Notes under the pieces: generated by a model
Database searches by the model: none
What the model was told of the DNA's origin: nothing
Seen by the model: only the letters and a program-made list of their open reading frames with translations
Part shown: in pieces, positions 22,101 to 32,489 of the stretch
How the letters are laid out: each line of letters begins with the position of its first letter
Position numbering within the stretch: position 1 is the stretch's first letter
Assembly: GCA_964035545.1 (NCBI GenBank)
Contig: OZ037769.1
Location: 14,564,633-14,628,632 of the forward strand
Direction of reading: 5' to 3'
DNA length: 64,000 nt
Origin: Bugula neritina
Lineage: Eukaryota > Bryozoa > Gymnolaemata > Cheilostomatida > Bugulidae
Translations under genes and position numbers: made by a program

Positions 22101-24990
22101 AGGTTCAGATGTGGATGTAGAGAATCTTTCCACCATGTTGAAAACTCTCAAGTTTGATGTTGTGACACACGCAGACCTGAAGGCTGAGGTATGTTTTGCT
22201 GCTGTTTACTTATCAAGGTAAAAACTTACTCCTCTGTTTGTTTACAAACACTACATATGTATACAGAATACGGTGTAACGGTTTACAGGTGTAAGGCCAG
22301 GTTTACAGGTGTAAGGCTGGGTTTACAGGTGTAAGGCTGGGTTTACAGGTGCAAGGCCGGGTTTACAGATATAAGGGTTTACAGGTGTAAGGGTTTACAG
22401 ATGTAAGGCTGGGTTTACAGGTTTATGGGTTTACAGGTGTAAGGGTTTACAGGTGTAAGGCTGGGTTTACAGGTGTAAGGCCGGGTTTAATGTTGAGGCC
22501 TCTGGACACTGAAGCAGGGTTAATCCAGCACCACTTATTGACCATTTTTAATAAATAATGGTTAACAAATTAAGTGTTTAAAGTAAACAAGTCAAATGAG
22601 TCATTATTATTGTTATTAATAATTTTGACTTAAGAATAGGAATGGGTTTATATTCTATAACTGAATTGGCTTATTAATAGTTTTACCGGGGCTGATTAAT
22701 GCCGAAGTCCTTACTTTAACATAAATTGTTAAATTAAAATTAAAGTAAATGAGCTTTATAAGCTATTTCTTCACCTCATATGATTTTAGTTTAGCTAAAT
22801 GTTCAAAGATCTAGTACAAATTTTCATAAGTTTTAAAGAATCTTTGAAATTTAGATAAGACTTCCGCCATCCCATTTTCAATATTTTACTTCTTGTTGTA
22901 GGAAATGCTGTCTGCTGTAACATTTGAGGTAAAAAAAGAGGAATACAAAGATCTGGGATGTCATGTGTTAGTTATCATGACTCATGGAGGGTTGAACAAC
23001 TACATCTATGGTACAGACTTAAAACGAGTCAAACTAACAGATGTGTATGACCTTCTAACTCCTTTGAACTTCCCAGGAATGGCTGGCAAACCAAAGGTTG
23101 TTATACTGGAAGTCTGTAGTGGAGGTAATCAGTTTAAAAAATTATTTGTGGTCACTGTAGAGTTGTGTTCTCTTGAATGCTAGTATTTGCTGGAGTATGT
23201 TAACTTACAACCCATTTCACAATTATGTAGATTAATTCTTACATATTTGACACTGTTTATGTTCATCATATGAAAATTAAATATAATTTTTTTATATCTC
23301 TCACAGAGAGGAGTGATTATGGCCAAAGAGGTATAGACAGATTTGATATCGGAGAATCACAAAAGGAGGGGGAGAGTATCTCACTTCCACTTGCTAAAGT
23401 TCCAGGAGATAAAAATGCGGAGGCTATGAATAGACTGAACTATGATGACCTGCTAGTAGTGAAATCTAGCATGGAGTGTAAGTAAGACACATGTAATGGA
23501 GTACAAGTTACTGTATCCATGATATTATACTGTATAACTAGTCAACTAGTTGTATTTCCAATAGTTGAATAATTTATATGATCGATTCTACTTGTAGCAT
23601 TCATATCAAAAAGCCACCCTGAGTATGGATCTCTAATGGTTAGAGCTCTTGTATCTTCCATATATAAACATGCCTGTCACCATGACCTCTTCACCATATT
23701 CAAACAGGTGAATGTATTGCACTTTGTTACACTTATAAGCATGGAGAACTGATGAAATTGAAAATGGCACAAATTAATGTTAGCTGTTGGCAAACTTTAT
23801 TAATTTTAGGAGTAGATATTTATAATTATTTTACAGTTTGTTATAGACTATAGAGTATTCACAGTTTACTTTTGTTATAGTGTAGGTATTGTTACAGTGA
23901 AGGTATTGTTATAGTGAATGTATTGTTATAGGGTAGACATTGTTATAGTGTAGGTATTGTTATAGTGTAGGTATTGTTATAGTGAAGGTATTGTTATAGT
24001 GTAGGTATTGTTATAGTGTAGGTATTGTTATAGTGAAGGTATTGTTATAGTGTAGGTATTGTTATAGTGAAGGTATTGTTATAGTGAAGGTGTTGTTATA
24101 GTGTAGGTATTGTTACAGTGTAGGTATTGTTACAGTGTAGGTATTGTTATAGTGTAGGTATTGTTATAGTGTAGGTATTGTTATAGTGTAGGTATTGTTA
24201 TAGTGTAGGTATTGTTATAGTGTAGGTATTGTTATAGTGAAGGTATTGTTATAGTGTAGGTATTGTTATAGTGTAGGTATTGTTATAGTGAAGGTATTGT
24301 TATAGTGAAGGTATTGTTATAGTGTAGGTATTGTTATAGTGTAGGTATTGTTATAGTGAAGGTATTGTTAGAGTGTAGGTATTTTTATAGTGAAGGTATT
24401 TTTATAGTGAAGGTGTTGTTATAGTGTAGGTATTGTTACAGTGTAGGTATTGTTATAGTGTAGGTATTGTTATAGTGTAGGTATTGTTATAGTGTAGGTA
24501 TTGTTATAGTGAAGGTATTGTTATAGTGTAGGTATTGTTATAGTGTAGGTATTGTTATAGTGAAGGTATTGTTATAGTGTAGGTATTGTTATAGTGAAGG
24601 TATTGTTATAGTGAAGGTAATGTTATAGTAAAGGTATTGTTATAGTGAAGGTATTGTTATAGTGAAGGTATTGTAATAGTGAAGGTATTGTTATAGTGTA
24701 GGTGTTGTTATAGTGAAGGTATGGTCATAGTTAAGGTATTGTTATAGTGAAGGTATTGTTATAGTGAAGGTATTGGTTATTTAGAATAATCTGGTATAGA
24801 GTAGTAATAAGATTTCAATGTTTACTTGCTTAACATTCTTCAGGTGCAGACGAAAGTGAGAAAACTGTGTTTAGACAAAAATCTAGAGAGTGGAGGACAG
24901 TTGGTTGTAGTTTGGGATACTCTCACTCATATGAGAAAACTTTACCTCTTTCCTGGTTTTAATGGCCTCAAAAGAGAAGATGACTCTTAG
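11332..24990 (+). CDS. LRR-Roc-COR-caspase fusion protein (Roco GTPase with C-terminal caspase)
   Basis: Thirteen inferred exons: 11332-11434, 12021-12246, 12490-12633, 13049-13192, 13325-13468, 19209-21211, 21377-21469, 21745-21935, 22018-22188, 22902-23124, 23307-23477, 23598-23707, 24844-24990. All junctions are GT-AG and in phase; total 3870 nt, 1289 residues plus TAG. Domains: proline-rich start (1-34); leucine-rich repeats (about 85-345); Roc GTPase with P-loop GNTMAGKT (358-365), switch DMGGQE (412) and THKD (481-484); COR to about 920; acidic linker; caspase from 1017 with His1101 (MTHGG) and Cys1145 (EVCSGG), 44 residues apart as in caspases, and a p10-like end. Inferred role: a cytosolic sensor whose GTP-driven COR dimerisation activates a protease, perhaps in cell death or immunity. 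Exon 1 and the start codon are the least certain parts. Confidence 0.87.
12490..13468 (+). repeat. Three tandem 144-nt leucine-rich-repeat exons
   Basis: Exons 12490-12633, 13049-13192 and 13325-13468 are each exactly 144 nt, begin and end in phase 2, and encode two LRRs (48 residues) with the core I-S-S-L-K-N-L-E-V-L-N and G-L-P-D-N-I-F-T-S-L-L-S-L. They are nearly identical in nucleotide sequence, and the acceptor side (TATGTTACAG) and donor side (GTGTGTATTATAT) of the introns are shared too. Because each exon is a phase-symmetric module, the LRR array can grow or shrink without breaking the frame. Confidence 0.9.
14217..14569 (-). repeat. Probable 3' LTR of the gypsy relic
   Basis: Read on the minus strand this 353-bp block begins TGTGG and ends CCACA, the TG...CA ends typical of LTRs, and is preceded by a purine-rich tract (GGAGGGAGCG) that fits a polypurine primer site. 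It lies downstream of the degraded integrase in element orientation. I do not find a matching second LTR on the other side. The assignment rests on position and termini. Confidence 0.55.
14570..18511 (-). mobile_element. Ty3/gypsy retrotransposon relic (gag, RNase H end, integrase parts)
   Basis: Minus-strand, in intron 5 of the Roco-caspase gene, much richer in GC than its surroundings. From right to left: gag-like frames (18404-17822), a retroviral-type zinc knuckle CX2CX4HX4C (within 17820-17563), the C-terminal end of RNase H (H-R-P-G-N-K-H-G-N-A-D-G-L-S-R, near 17150), the integrase zinc-binding region and first catalytic Asp (V-D-L-V-G-P) within 16787-16458, which runs into a stop, an integrase C-terminal tail (R-L-K-P-Y-W, near 16140), and a C-terminal frame at 15221-14835. 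Reverse transcriptase is essentially missing between 17405 and 17333, and the element is cut at its 5' end near 18511 with no 5' LTR. It is dead. Confidence 0.8.
16173..16352. mobile_element. Possible 180-bp MITE nested in the gypsy relic
   Basis: An AT-rich block inside GC-rich retrotransposon sequence. Its ends are imperfect inverted repeats (TAGCGCTAATTTTGAAATT against TAGCGCTTACTTTCAACTT, 15 of 19 matching). It falls where the integrase core should continue. The target duplication is ambiguous (TA or TT). Just right of it an 18-bp motif (ATATATGGTCCATTGATC) is repeated in tandem at about 16376 and 16418. Confidence 0.45.
18549..18975. repeat. Minisatellite, about 23-bp unit, in Roco-caspase intron 5
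   Basis: Imperfect tandem copies of TTATACTGAGATATATTATA plus a short variable tail, some shortened to 15-16 bp, for roughly 425 bp. It directly abuts the right inverted repeat of the gypsy insertion, 230 bp before exon 6. Confidence 0.9.
19209..21211 (+). other. Exon 6 of the Roco-caspase: last LRRs, Roc and COR
   Basis: One 2003-nt exon after acceptor ATTTATTAG, ending at the strong donor GTATGT. The open frame extends upstream to 19129 and downstream to 21249, but both extensions are intronic: LRR homology starts exactly at the acceptor, and the next exon (21377) completes a Cys codon in phase. The Roc part carries GNTMAGKT, DMGGQE and THKD. The COR part ends with a Cys-rich segment (C-Y-C-A-H-C) as in MFHAS-like animal Roco proteins, recalled from family knowledge. 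Confidence 0.88.
22280..22489. repeat. 20-bp minisatellite in a caspase-domain intron
   Basis: About ten imperfect copies of GTTTACAGGTGTAAGGCTGG, between caspase exons 22018-22188 and 22902-23124. Some units lack the GCTGG part. The rest of this intron shows nothing recognisable. Confidence 0.9.
23878..24774. repeat. 17-bp minisatellite in the last intron of the Roco-caspase
   Basis: Around fifty copies of a 17-bp unit (GTAGGTATTGTTATAGT and GAAGGTATTGTTATAGT variants) filling most of the 1.1-kb intron between the two p10 exons. The GTA/GAA variants are interspersed in a way that suggests unequal exchange. Confidence 0.95.
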
Positions 24991-25397
24991 AGTAGACTAT
25001 AGAGAAAATGACAATTTAAACATAAGTGTATAACTTTTGTATATCTTAGCCCCATAGATATGCCGGTATGCAAATATATTGTATGCAGTTCGTCTAGTTT
25101 AGATGTGTCATTGTGACACTACAGAGTAGTTTATACACAACAATGTTATATAATATACAGGTATACAGTGTTATACTATTATTCTGTTTTACTTCTGTTT
25201 ACTAGTTCAAAATGTATTATAATCTGAGAGATATACTAGTAGTTCTCAGGTTATTCTACTATATGTGTGATACTCCATGTTTTACTAATAGAGTTTGTAT
25301 GTAGAAGTTGTATTTCTATGATATTACTAGAGAGAGACTTGGTAAATCAGATATCAGCGTAGTTATGTAATCACGTAATAGTATGAATTATAAACAT

Positions 25398-25403
25398 AAT
25401 AAA
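25398..25403 (+). promoter_or_regulatory. Candidate polyadenylation signal AATAAA
   Basis: An AATAAA about 410 bp after the TAG of the Roco-caspase gene, just before a large CA/TA microsatellite. It is the first perfect copy I noticed downstream on the plus strand. Confidence 0.4.
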
Positions 25404-25440
25404 TCACCAATCTTTTTGCTTTAATAATTTCTTAATATAA

Positions 25441-25725
<285 letters not shown>

Positions 25726-28017
25726 ACATTATGTTTACATATTTCTATAATTATATATAATATATATAATAGTTGCAAAATTTTATTTTATTCGATTTAA
25801 AATTTTTTTCTTCATAAAATCTTTAATAAAACACTTGTTGTATTACTGTTTTTTTAAAATAAGTTTTGTGAGTTTCTATTAGAATATGTGTATTCTGTAA
25901 AAACATATTTGACATTTCTTTTATATTTCTTTTGTTTTTAGTGCAATGCCTTACAGCTCATAAAATTAGTTTTAAATCTATTTGAAAATTAAAGCGCAAA
26001 AAATGGAAAGGGAAGTCGCATTTTTTATGAACATTTATTCTGTTTGGTTGCCAGAGTTTTAACAAAGTTTGTAATATATTCAATTTTTAAACTATATATA
26101 GCTATACAAAGCATCTTTTTACTCAAACAAATTATTTTTTTTTTAGCCCACAAATTTGAATGTATTTTGTTGAAAAATAGTTTTTTTATTCTGCATAGCA
26201 TATAGATAGTATATATATTATGTTATCTTAAGACAGCGATATAACAAAGGGCGCCATAAAGTATACAGCTAACAGTAGCTTTAATATATTAACTTCTGTG
26301 TGACTCCTTAAATTGTGATCCTGAGCTGCTGTAAGCTGAAATATGTTTTGTACGGTACACTTGATCAGTCACATTCTTAACAGCTAGAATTGGTACAAGT
26401 TCAGAGGTCAACAGAAAGTAAAGAAAAAGCAGCTTCATCAATTGAAAATCACAATTTTGCAGGCTGAAAGCATTTGAGTGACTTATAGTAGGGTGCTTAA
26501 TTGTTTCTTAGCCAGTATTCACTTTATTGTGAATTTATTATTCCCTTAGCTATCCTCATGGTCAGTGACTGATCTGAACTGCATTAAATATTAAAAAATT
26601 CAATAACATAGCTATCGTATTGAGGGTATTTGACTGCTATAAGTGATATAAACAATAAAAGCTCTCTTTTAAAACTGCAGTTTTCACATGCAGTTCAGTA
26701 AAATCTATCAGTTTTACCCAAATTCAATTCGTTTGTCATCTCAAAAAAGGCTCATCGAAATAAAATTCATCAAACCATAAGATTATGCAGGTCAAAGGTC
26801 AAAAGAATGTAATTTCTGCATGTAAAAAATAATTATTTTTGAAAATGAAATTAAAGAAACCTGATGCATAATTTAAAATAATATAGTAATTATGCTGAAT
26901 GTTGGACCCTACTCTAGCTAGCTGTTTATACATAGTTCATGAGTCTCTGTATGTTTTGATGCCATGCAGCCATTATTGTTTTATATTATTCAACCACTTT
27001 AATAGATTTTTTGTTAGATGGAAAGACAATTGCTCCATATATATACTGTCTATAAGCAGTGAATTTAGACCATGCTATTACAGATGCATCATCAACATTT
27101 GATTTGTAAGATTGCTCCAGGGTTAGCTTAACAAAAATCAGTTAATAAACAAGACTTCAAATATTAGCTTTCATATAACCTATAACTCTACAGAATTTTA
27201 AAACTGTCCTTTGTGCTTTAACTTTGACTGGTGTAATAATATTTTGCTCTACATGTATATTTACTCTTCAAACTTTAATCTGCTCTAGCTTTAATGTTTC
27301 TTCAAAGCCTATCTGATGCACCTCCCCCATGTAGCACTTTATACGATAGTGCATGTATACATTTCTGTAACTTTTTAACATATCAAGGTACATATTTTTT
27401 GTTAAATCATTCATAAAATCTTAAAAGCTACCATGCAAGCTTTTGTTACTAAAATTGGAGAGATTATGTAATGGTATTTTTTGAATTATTACGCACAACA
27501 TGAATACATAGCACCTTTTCACAAATCCATATAAATTTTGGATTAGATATTGAAGTATATGAACATAATTTATTATATATAAGAATGATCAAAAGTATAC
27601 AATTACTAACAATAACACTTACAATGCTAAATGAATAACTAAAAACTGTTTGATTCAACTTTGAAAATACATATTTAAAGATAGTTTTTCATACACTGAC
27701 CAAAACAATTATTTAATCTTGTTAAAGCAATTTGACGGTAAAGGGCTAAAAGTTATTCCAAATACATTAAACTGCTCAGTTTGTCTCAATAAATGGTTGG
27801 GAAAACAAATATAACTTTGCTAAATGTTTTTAATTGTATAAATTTCATGTTTTAATGTCGCTTCATCTCATGCAATATGCAATTTTATGTAGTTATATAG
27901 CTAAATTTGAATAGCTTCTTAAAGTGTTCACAAGTTTACATAATTTGAATTTTCCATGCTGTGCTTTTATATAACAGTCTGTCTGCTTTCTCTGAAAGTC
28001 TGGCCATATATTTCACA
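25726..28017. other. Intergenic DNA passing into the 3' flank of ZNF-C
   Basis: 25726-26750 has no recognisable gene or repeat. From about 26750 the sequence matches 59070 and 62600 (landmark CATCAAACCATAA), and further right it matches the other zinc-finger 3' flanks. It includes a DR1-type site at 26789-26801. Confidence 0.6.
26789..26801 (+). promoter_or_regulatory. DR1-type nuclear-receptor half-site pair
   Basis: AGGTCAAAGGTCA is a perfect direct repeat of AGGTCA with one-base spacing, the consensus bound by RXR/HNF4/COUP-type nuclear receptors. It lies 1.2 kb downstream of the ZNF-C stop in gene orientation. Sister units keep related sites. Function is inferred only. Confidence 0.4.
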
Positions 28018-29815
28018 TTATTCTCTAGAGTGTACTTTCATGTGAAAAGTTAGATGGTGTTTTCTGGTATAAGTCTTGCTACAAGTTTCACATCTGTATG
28101 GCCTTTCTCCAGTGTGAGTTCTCATATGAACAATTACAGTTTCTTTGTAGCTAAAATTCTGGCCACATGTGTCACATCTGTATGGCTTTTCTCCAGTATG
28201 AGTTCTCATATGAACAATTAGTTCTCCTTTTCGTCTAAAAGTTTTACCACAAACTTCACATCTATATGGCTTCTCTTCACTGTGTGTCCTCATATGAAGA
28301 GATAGAGTACTACTTTGTTGAAAAGTTTTATCGCATACTTTGCACCTGTAAGGTCTTTCCCCAGTGTGGATTCTCATATGAATATTTAGAGTTCCTTTGT
28401 GGGTAAAAGTCTGACCACATGTTTCACATCTGTAAGGCTTTTCTCCACTGTGAATTCTCATATGAACAATTAAATGTGCTTTTTGTCTATAAGTCTTGCC
28501 ACAACTTTCACATCTGTAAGGCTTTTCTCTACTGTGAATTCTTAAATGACTCAATAGATTGTTTTTTTGTGAGAAATTCCTATCACATATTTTGCACTTG
28601 TAAGGCTTTTCCCCAGTGTGTATTCTCATATGAACAATTAGAGCTCCTTTGTGGGTAAAAGTCTGGCCACATGTTTCACATTTGTATGGTTTTTCTCCAC
28701 TGTGATTTCTCATATGACTCAATAGATTGCTTCTTTGTGTGAAAGTCTTGTCACATAATTTGCATTTGTATGGTTTTTCTCCACTGTGTATCCTCATGTG
28801 AATAGATAAACTACTTCTCTGTGTATATGCTTTGTCACACTTTTTACATTTGTATGGCTTTTCTAAGTTGTGCTTTTTAATGGGGCTATAAGTTAGTTCA
28901 TCCCTGCTTTTGAAAATGGTGTTACATGTTTCAAATTCGTAAAAGTTTTCTTAATGGTTGATGTTCATATATTCAGGTAGTTCCTGAGATTGTGAAACCT
29001 GTTCGCAATGATTTCTGTATGAGTCATTCTTTTCTAGCTCCATGCATGTTCTAAAGTGTTCTTCACACTTCGCACACCTTTTGGGCTCTCTACTATCTTC
29101 TTCTGTGTCAAGGCCAAACAATGAATAAACGAAGTCTTTCCCATACTTCCTACATCTTTTAAGATGTTGATTGCTGTGCATTGTAAGATAGTTATTTAAA
29201 ACTGAAGTCTGTGAACAACCTTCTTCTTTTGTGTCATCTGCTTCAACTTTAAACTCTAAAAGAGGAGATTCCAGATTCTCACCTTTCTCTCTGTTCTCAG
29301 ATGCTAAGTCTTGCTCTGGAATAATAACATCAAAAATATACAGTTTATTTAGATAAAATACAAAAAGGAGCAGCTGTGGTTTAGGGGTTTGCCTAGTAAA
29401 CACAAAGTCAAGGGTTTGAACCCAGACAAACGCCATTGGTGATGTTAGGAAGAGCACCAAGTCATGATTGCTCCCGTGAATCATTTAAATGGGCCCTTAA
29501 TAGCATGCTTTAACAAAAACAGTTTCTATAAAGGGTTTCTTCCAAGAACATGCGATTCTCACGGGGATAGCGACTATGAACTTGTGTGAGTTTGAAATAT
29601 AAAATATGAATATAAAATATAAAAATTGCTGTATATATACAGTAGTTCAAGCAATGCATGGGGAGTTAAAGACAAATACAGGCAAAAATTATTAACTAGA
29701 AGCAACCTGTAAATAACTTTACTAAAACGAAATCTCTTGGTAGATTTTTAAATTGAATCAGAATGTTTTATAAAAGACAACAGAAGACAACTCTTTACTC
29801 ACCACTGATAGACAT
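28018..29815 (-). pseudogene. ZNF-C: ten-finger C2H2 gene with one internal stop
   Basis: Exon 1 is 29815-29803 (ATGTCTATCAGTG); exon 2 starts at 29315 after acceptor TTATTATTCCAG and continues E-Q-D-L-A-S-E-N-R. The frame is open except for one TAA at 28953-28951, where the sister ZNF-B has AAA (Lys) and ZNF-F GAA (Glu) after N-I-N-H. After it the same frame stays open to 28018 and encodes ten intact C2H2 fingers with TGEKP/SGEKP linkers. The product would be either a 120-residue leader fragment or, with re-initiation, a finger-only protein. The array shows no decay, so the stop is recent, a polymorphism, or a sequencing error. The upstream ATG at 29484 lies in the SINE and intron and is not the start. 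Confidence 0.82.
29368..29577 (+). mobile_element. tRNA-derived SINE in the ZNF-C intron (best boxes)
   Basis: Best-preserved copy: starts GAGCAGCTGTGGTTTAGGGG (A box), with B box GGTTTGAACCC at 29413-29423. A shared non-tRNA body (GATGTTAGGAAGAGCA) follows. Same intronic position and orientation as in the other copies. Confidence 0.72.
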
Positions 29816-32000
29816 CTTTATATTTTAGTATTTCTACTCAATGCTGATAAAATAATAAAATACTCTAAAACATATCATGTCCAATAAACAAAAGTACTAA
29901 ATTAAAAGTGATAAAGCATTAGAAAAACTTGGAAATTTCCACTCAATCCAGATAAAATAATTTAGAAGATATTATGGCCAATAAACAGAATTACTAAGTT
30001 AAAATCGTTTTTAGCTTTAGAAAAACTCTGAAATTTTAAAATATAGAAAATTGTAGCTTAAAAAGCCATGGAATTGGTACAAGCAAAATTAAAAATTAAA
30101 ATACACAACATAAAAACCAGCTATTTGGTTGCTGAAAGCTTTGAGGATGAGAAAGTATTGGAAAAGCAGCAACTGATAGACATATCTTATAAATTATTGC
30201 TTGAAAATTTGGTGAAGGTAAAGCCTCTCAGTCAAAGTCTTGTAAATTATTCTTTGAAATTTATTGCTTATAATGCTTGTGCAACTGGGTGGATATATAT
30301 AAGTATATATATACACCTATTTCAACATCACCAAAAAAATATAGAAGAAATCTCTCTATATTATTAATAAACCCTTTGAAAATCCTAGATACATAAAACA
30401 ATAATGGCAAACATTTATATTTTTTCAACCTGAGTTCCTTTAAATTTAAGAATGACTTATAACATAACTCAACGTCATAAAATGCTTTTTGTAGACATGC
30501 AGATGTCTATAAAGCTTACCCAGCTGTGAGTTCACCTCAAACATCAACTAAATTCTAAGAATACTTTTGTTAATAGATAACTTATGGTGCCTATTTAATA
30601 TATCTAATAGTTTATTACAATCTATTAATAGAATAAGTAAATATCAAATTTTAAAACAATCATGATACTAAATATCAACTGGCTGTAAAATTTGTCGACG
30701 TGAATTTCATAAAACAGCCAACAAGTGGAACACTATCTTGTATATATAATTATATATATCAGTTACCAAATATAAATATTTTTGTGTGGTAAGACTATAA
30801 ATACAAGTGTTAGATAAGTTTTCAACTAAAAATATTAATTTAAAATCATATTGACCATTTAGTATTTATTTATTTTATTTCAATATATGTTATGTGTGAG
30901 AGTAACAGTTTAGTTACTGTTTTATATATAGTTCCATACTAAAGACCTGACCTCATGATTGTGAGAATGACATGAAATTCATGTGATGATTTTAGTGAGT
31001 TATCTTCTCGTTGTGACAATATATGCTTTGCTCCAGATATTTTTATCAGGGTTAACTTAAATAAAAATCAACTAATACAAAGGACTTCAAATATATTAGT
31101 TTCCTTATTACCTTTTCTCCACAGAATTTTAAAACTGTTCATAAGCATTTATGCTTTAAATTTTACTCGTATAATAGTGTTTTGCTTGATATTCTTAAAC
31201 AATTAATCAGCTTTTACAACATTTCTTCAAAACCTTTTTATTGCACCTCCCTCCATATAGCATTTTACTAGTGCTAATTTATACCTTTATATATTAGCCT
31301 TTTAAACATATATTAGGATAAATCTCTTCTGATAAATCATTCCTAAAATTTTAAAAATTACCATGCATGAGGCTTTTGTTACTAAAATTTGAGACATTAT
31401 GTAATGGTATTTCTGCATTATTATGCCACTTAATTGTACAACCTGAATACATAACATCTTTACACAAACCCATATAAATTTTGTATTAGATATTAAAGTA
31501 TATGAACATAATTTATTATATATAAGAATGATCAAAATTATACAATTACTAATAATAAAACTTACAATACTGAATGAATAACTGAAAACTTTTTGTTTCC
31601 TCGTTAATGATACATTTATAAAAACAGTTTTCTATGCACTGACCAAAGCAATAATTAGACTTAACATTACCATTGACCACAAACATATTAAAACAATAAT
31701 CTAAATGTTGATGTGATTTTATGGTTAAAGGGCTAAAAGTTATTCTAAATACATTAAACTAATCGGTTTGTCTCACTAGAATTGGTTGGTAATATAAAAC
31801 AGATGTAAATTTGCCAAATTTTCTTGATCATATTTCATGGTTCAATGGTATTTTTCTAGTATGTAATTTTATGTATGAATATAGTTGAACACGGATTGAG
31901 TCCTATAAAGTGTTCACAAATTTACATTTGCAGTTTTCATGCTATACTTTCATATAAAAATATGTCTGGTTTCTCTGAAAGTCTGGCTTCATATTACATA
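29816..32000. repeat. Upstream flank of ZNF-C and 3' flank of ZNF-D
   Basis: The left half matches 4570-5550 (upstream of ZNF-A) and the right half matches 5550-5881 plus 6655-7229 (left of ZNF-B). Near 31424-31438 it carries the empty TTAA site that corresponds to the 769-bp insertion in unit B. No coding sequence is supported. Confidence 0.75.
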
Positions 32001-32489
32001 TTATTCTCTAGAGTGTACTTTCATGTGCTTAGTTATATTTTGTTTTCTGGTAAAAGTCTTGGTACAAGTTGCACATCTGTATGGCTTTTCTCCAGTATGA
32101 GTTCTCATATGAACAATTAGATCTCCTTGTCGTATAAAAGTTTTACCACAACTTTCACATTTGTATGGTCTTTGCCCAGTGTGTATTCTTATATGAACAA
32201 CTAGAGCGCATTTGTGGCTAAAATTCTGGCCACATGTCTCACATCTGTATGGCCTTTCTCCAGTATGAGTTCTCATGTGGACAATTAGTTGTCCTTTTCG
32301 TCTAAAACTCTTGCTGCAAATTTCACATTCGTAAGGTTTTTCTTCACTGTGACTTCTTATATGACTCAACAAATGGCTACTTTGTGTGAAAGTCTTGTCA
32401 CATAATTTGCATTTGTATGGCCTTTCTCCACTGTGTATTCTCATATGAGTGTTTAAATCTCCTTTTTGTATAAAAGTTTTACCACAAAC
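32001..32489 (-). pseudogene. ZNF-D: 5'-truncated C2H2 zinc-finger gene
   Basis: Five complete fingers and one partial finger on the minus strand, ending with the family's H-S-R-E stop. Finger homology ends abruptly at about 32489 inside the CX2C of the first finger (C-G-K-T-F-I-Q-K-G-D-L-N-T-H is left). No leader, SINE or first exon is present to the right, where unrelated sequence begins. The flank to the left is nearly identical to that of ZNF-B, so this is a truncated end of a duplicated block rather than a degraded gene. It could be transcribed only from a foreign promoter. Confidence 0.82.

Larger units (their letters stand above)
22018..24990 (+). other. Caspase-domain exons of the Roco-caspase gene
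   Basis: Five exons. p20 starts with R-G-R-A-L-I-I-N-N-M-N-F and has C-R-K-G-S-D-V-D-V, matching the caspase R-x-G-T-D-V-D signature. The catalytic His is in M-T-H-G-G and the Cys in L-E-V-C-S-G-G. A linker of about 75 residues with several Asp follows, then p10-like Y-G-S-L-M-V-R-A-L-V and a C-terminal strand ending K-L-Y-L-F-P-G. The usual Gln two residues before the Cys is Glu (E-V-C), and the p10 Arg of classical caspases aligns with Ser (S-H-P-E-Y-G), so cleavage after Asp cannot be assumed. Confidence 0.85.

Noticed and set aside
23878-24774. CRISPR-like array
   Set aside because: The 17-bp units are contiguous with no unique spacers: a minisatellite in a eukaryotic intron.
28419-28658. 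Plus-strand frames across zinc-finger exons (also 3046-3249, 31875-32120)
   Set aside because: They are antisense shadows of finger-coding sequence, with repeated patterns mirroring the fingers.
29368-29577. Genuine tRNA gene
   Set aside because: A and B boxes are present, but the sequence cannot fold into a full cloverleaf by eye and is followed by a shared non-tRNA body: a SINE.
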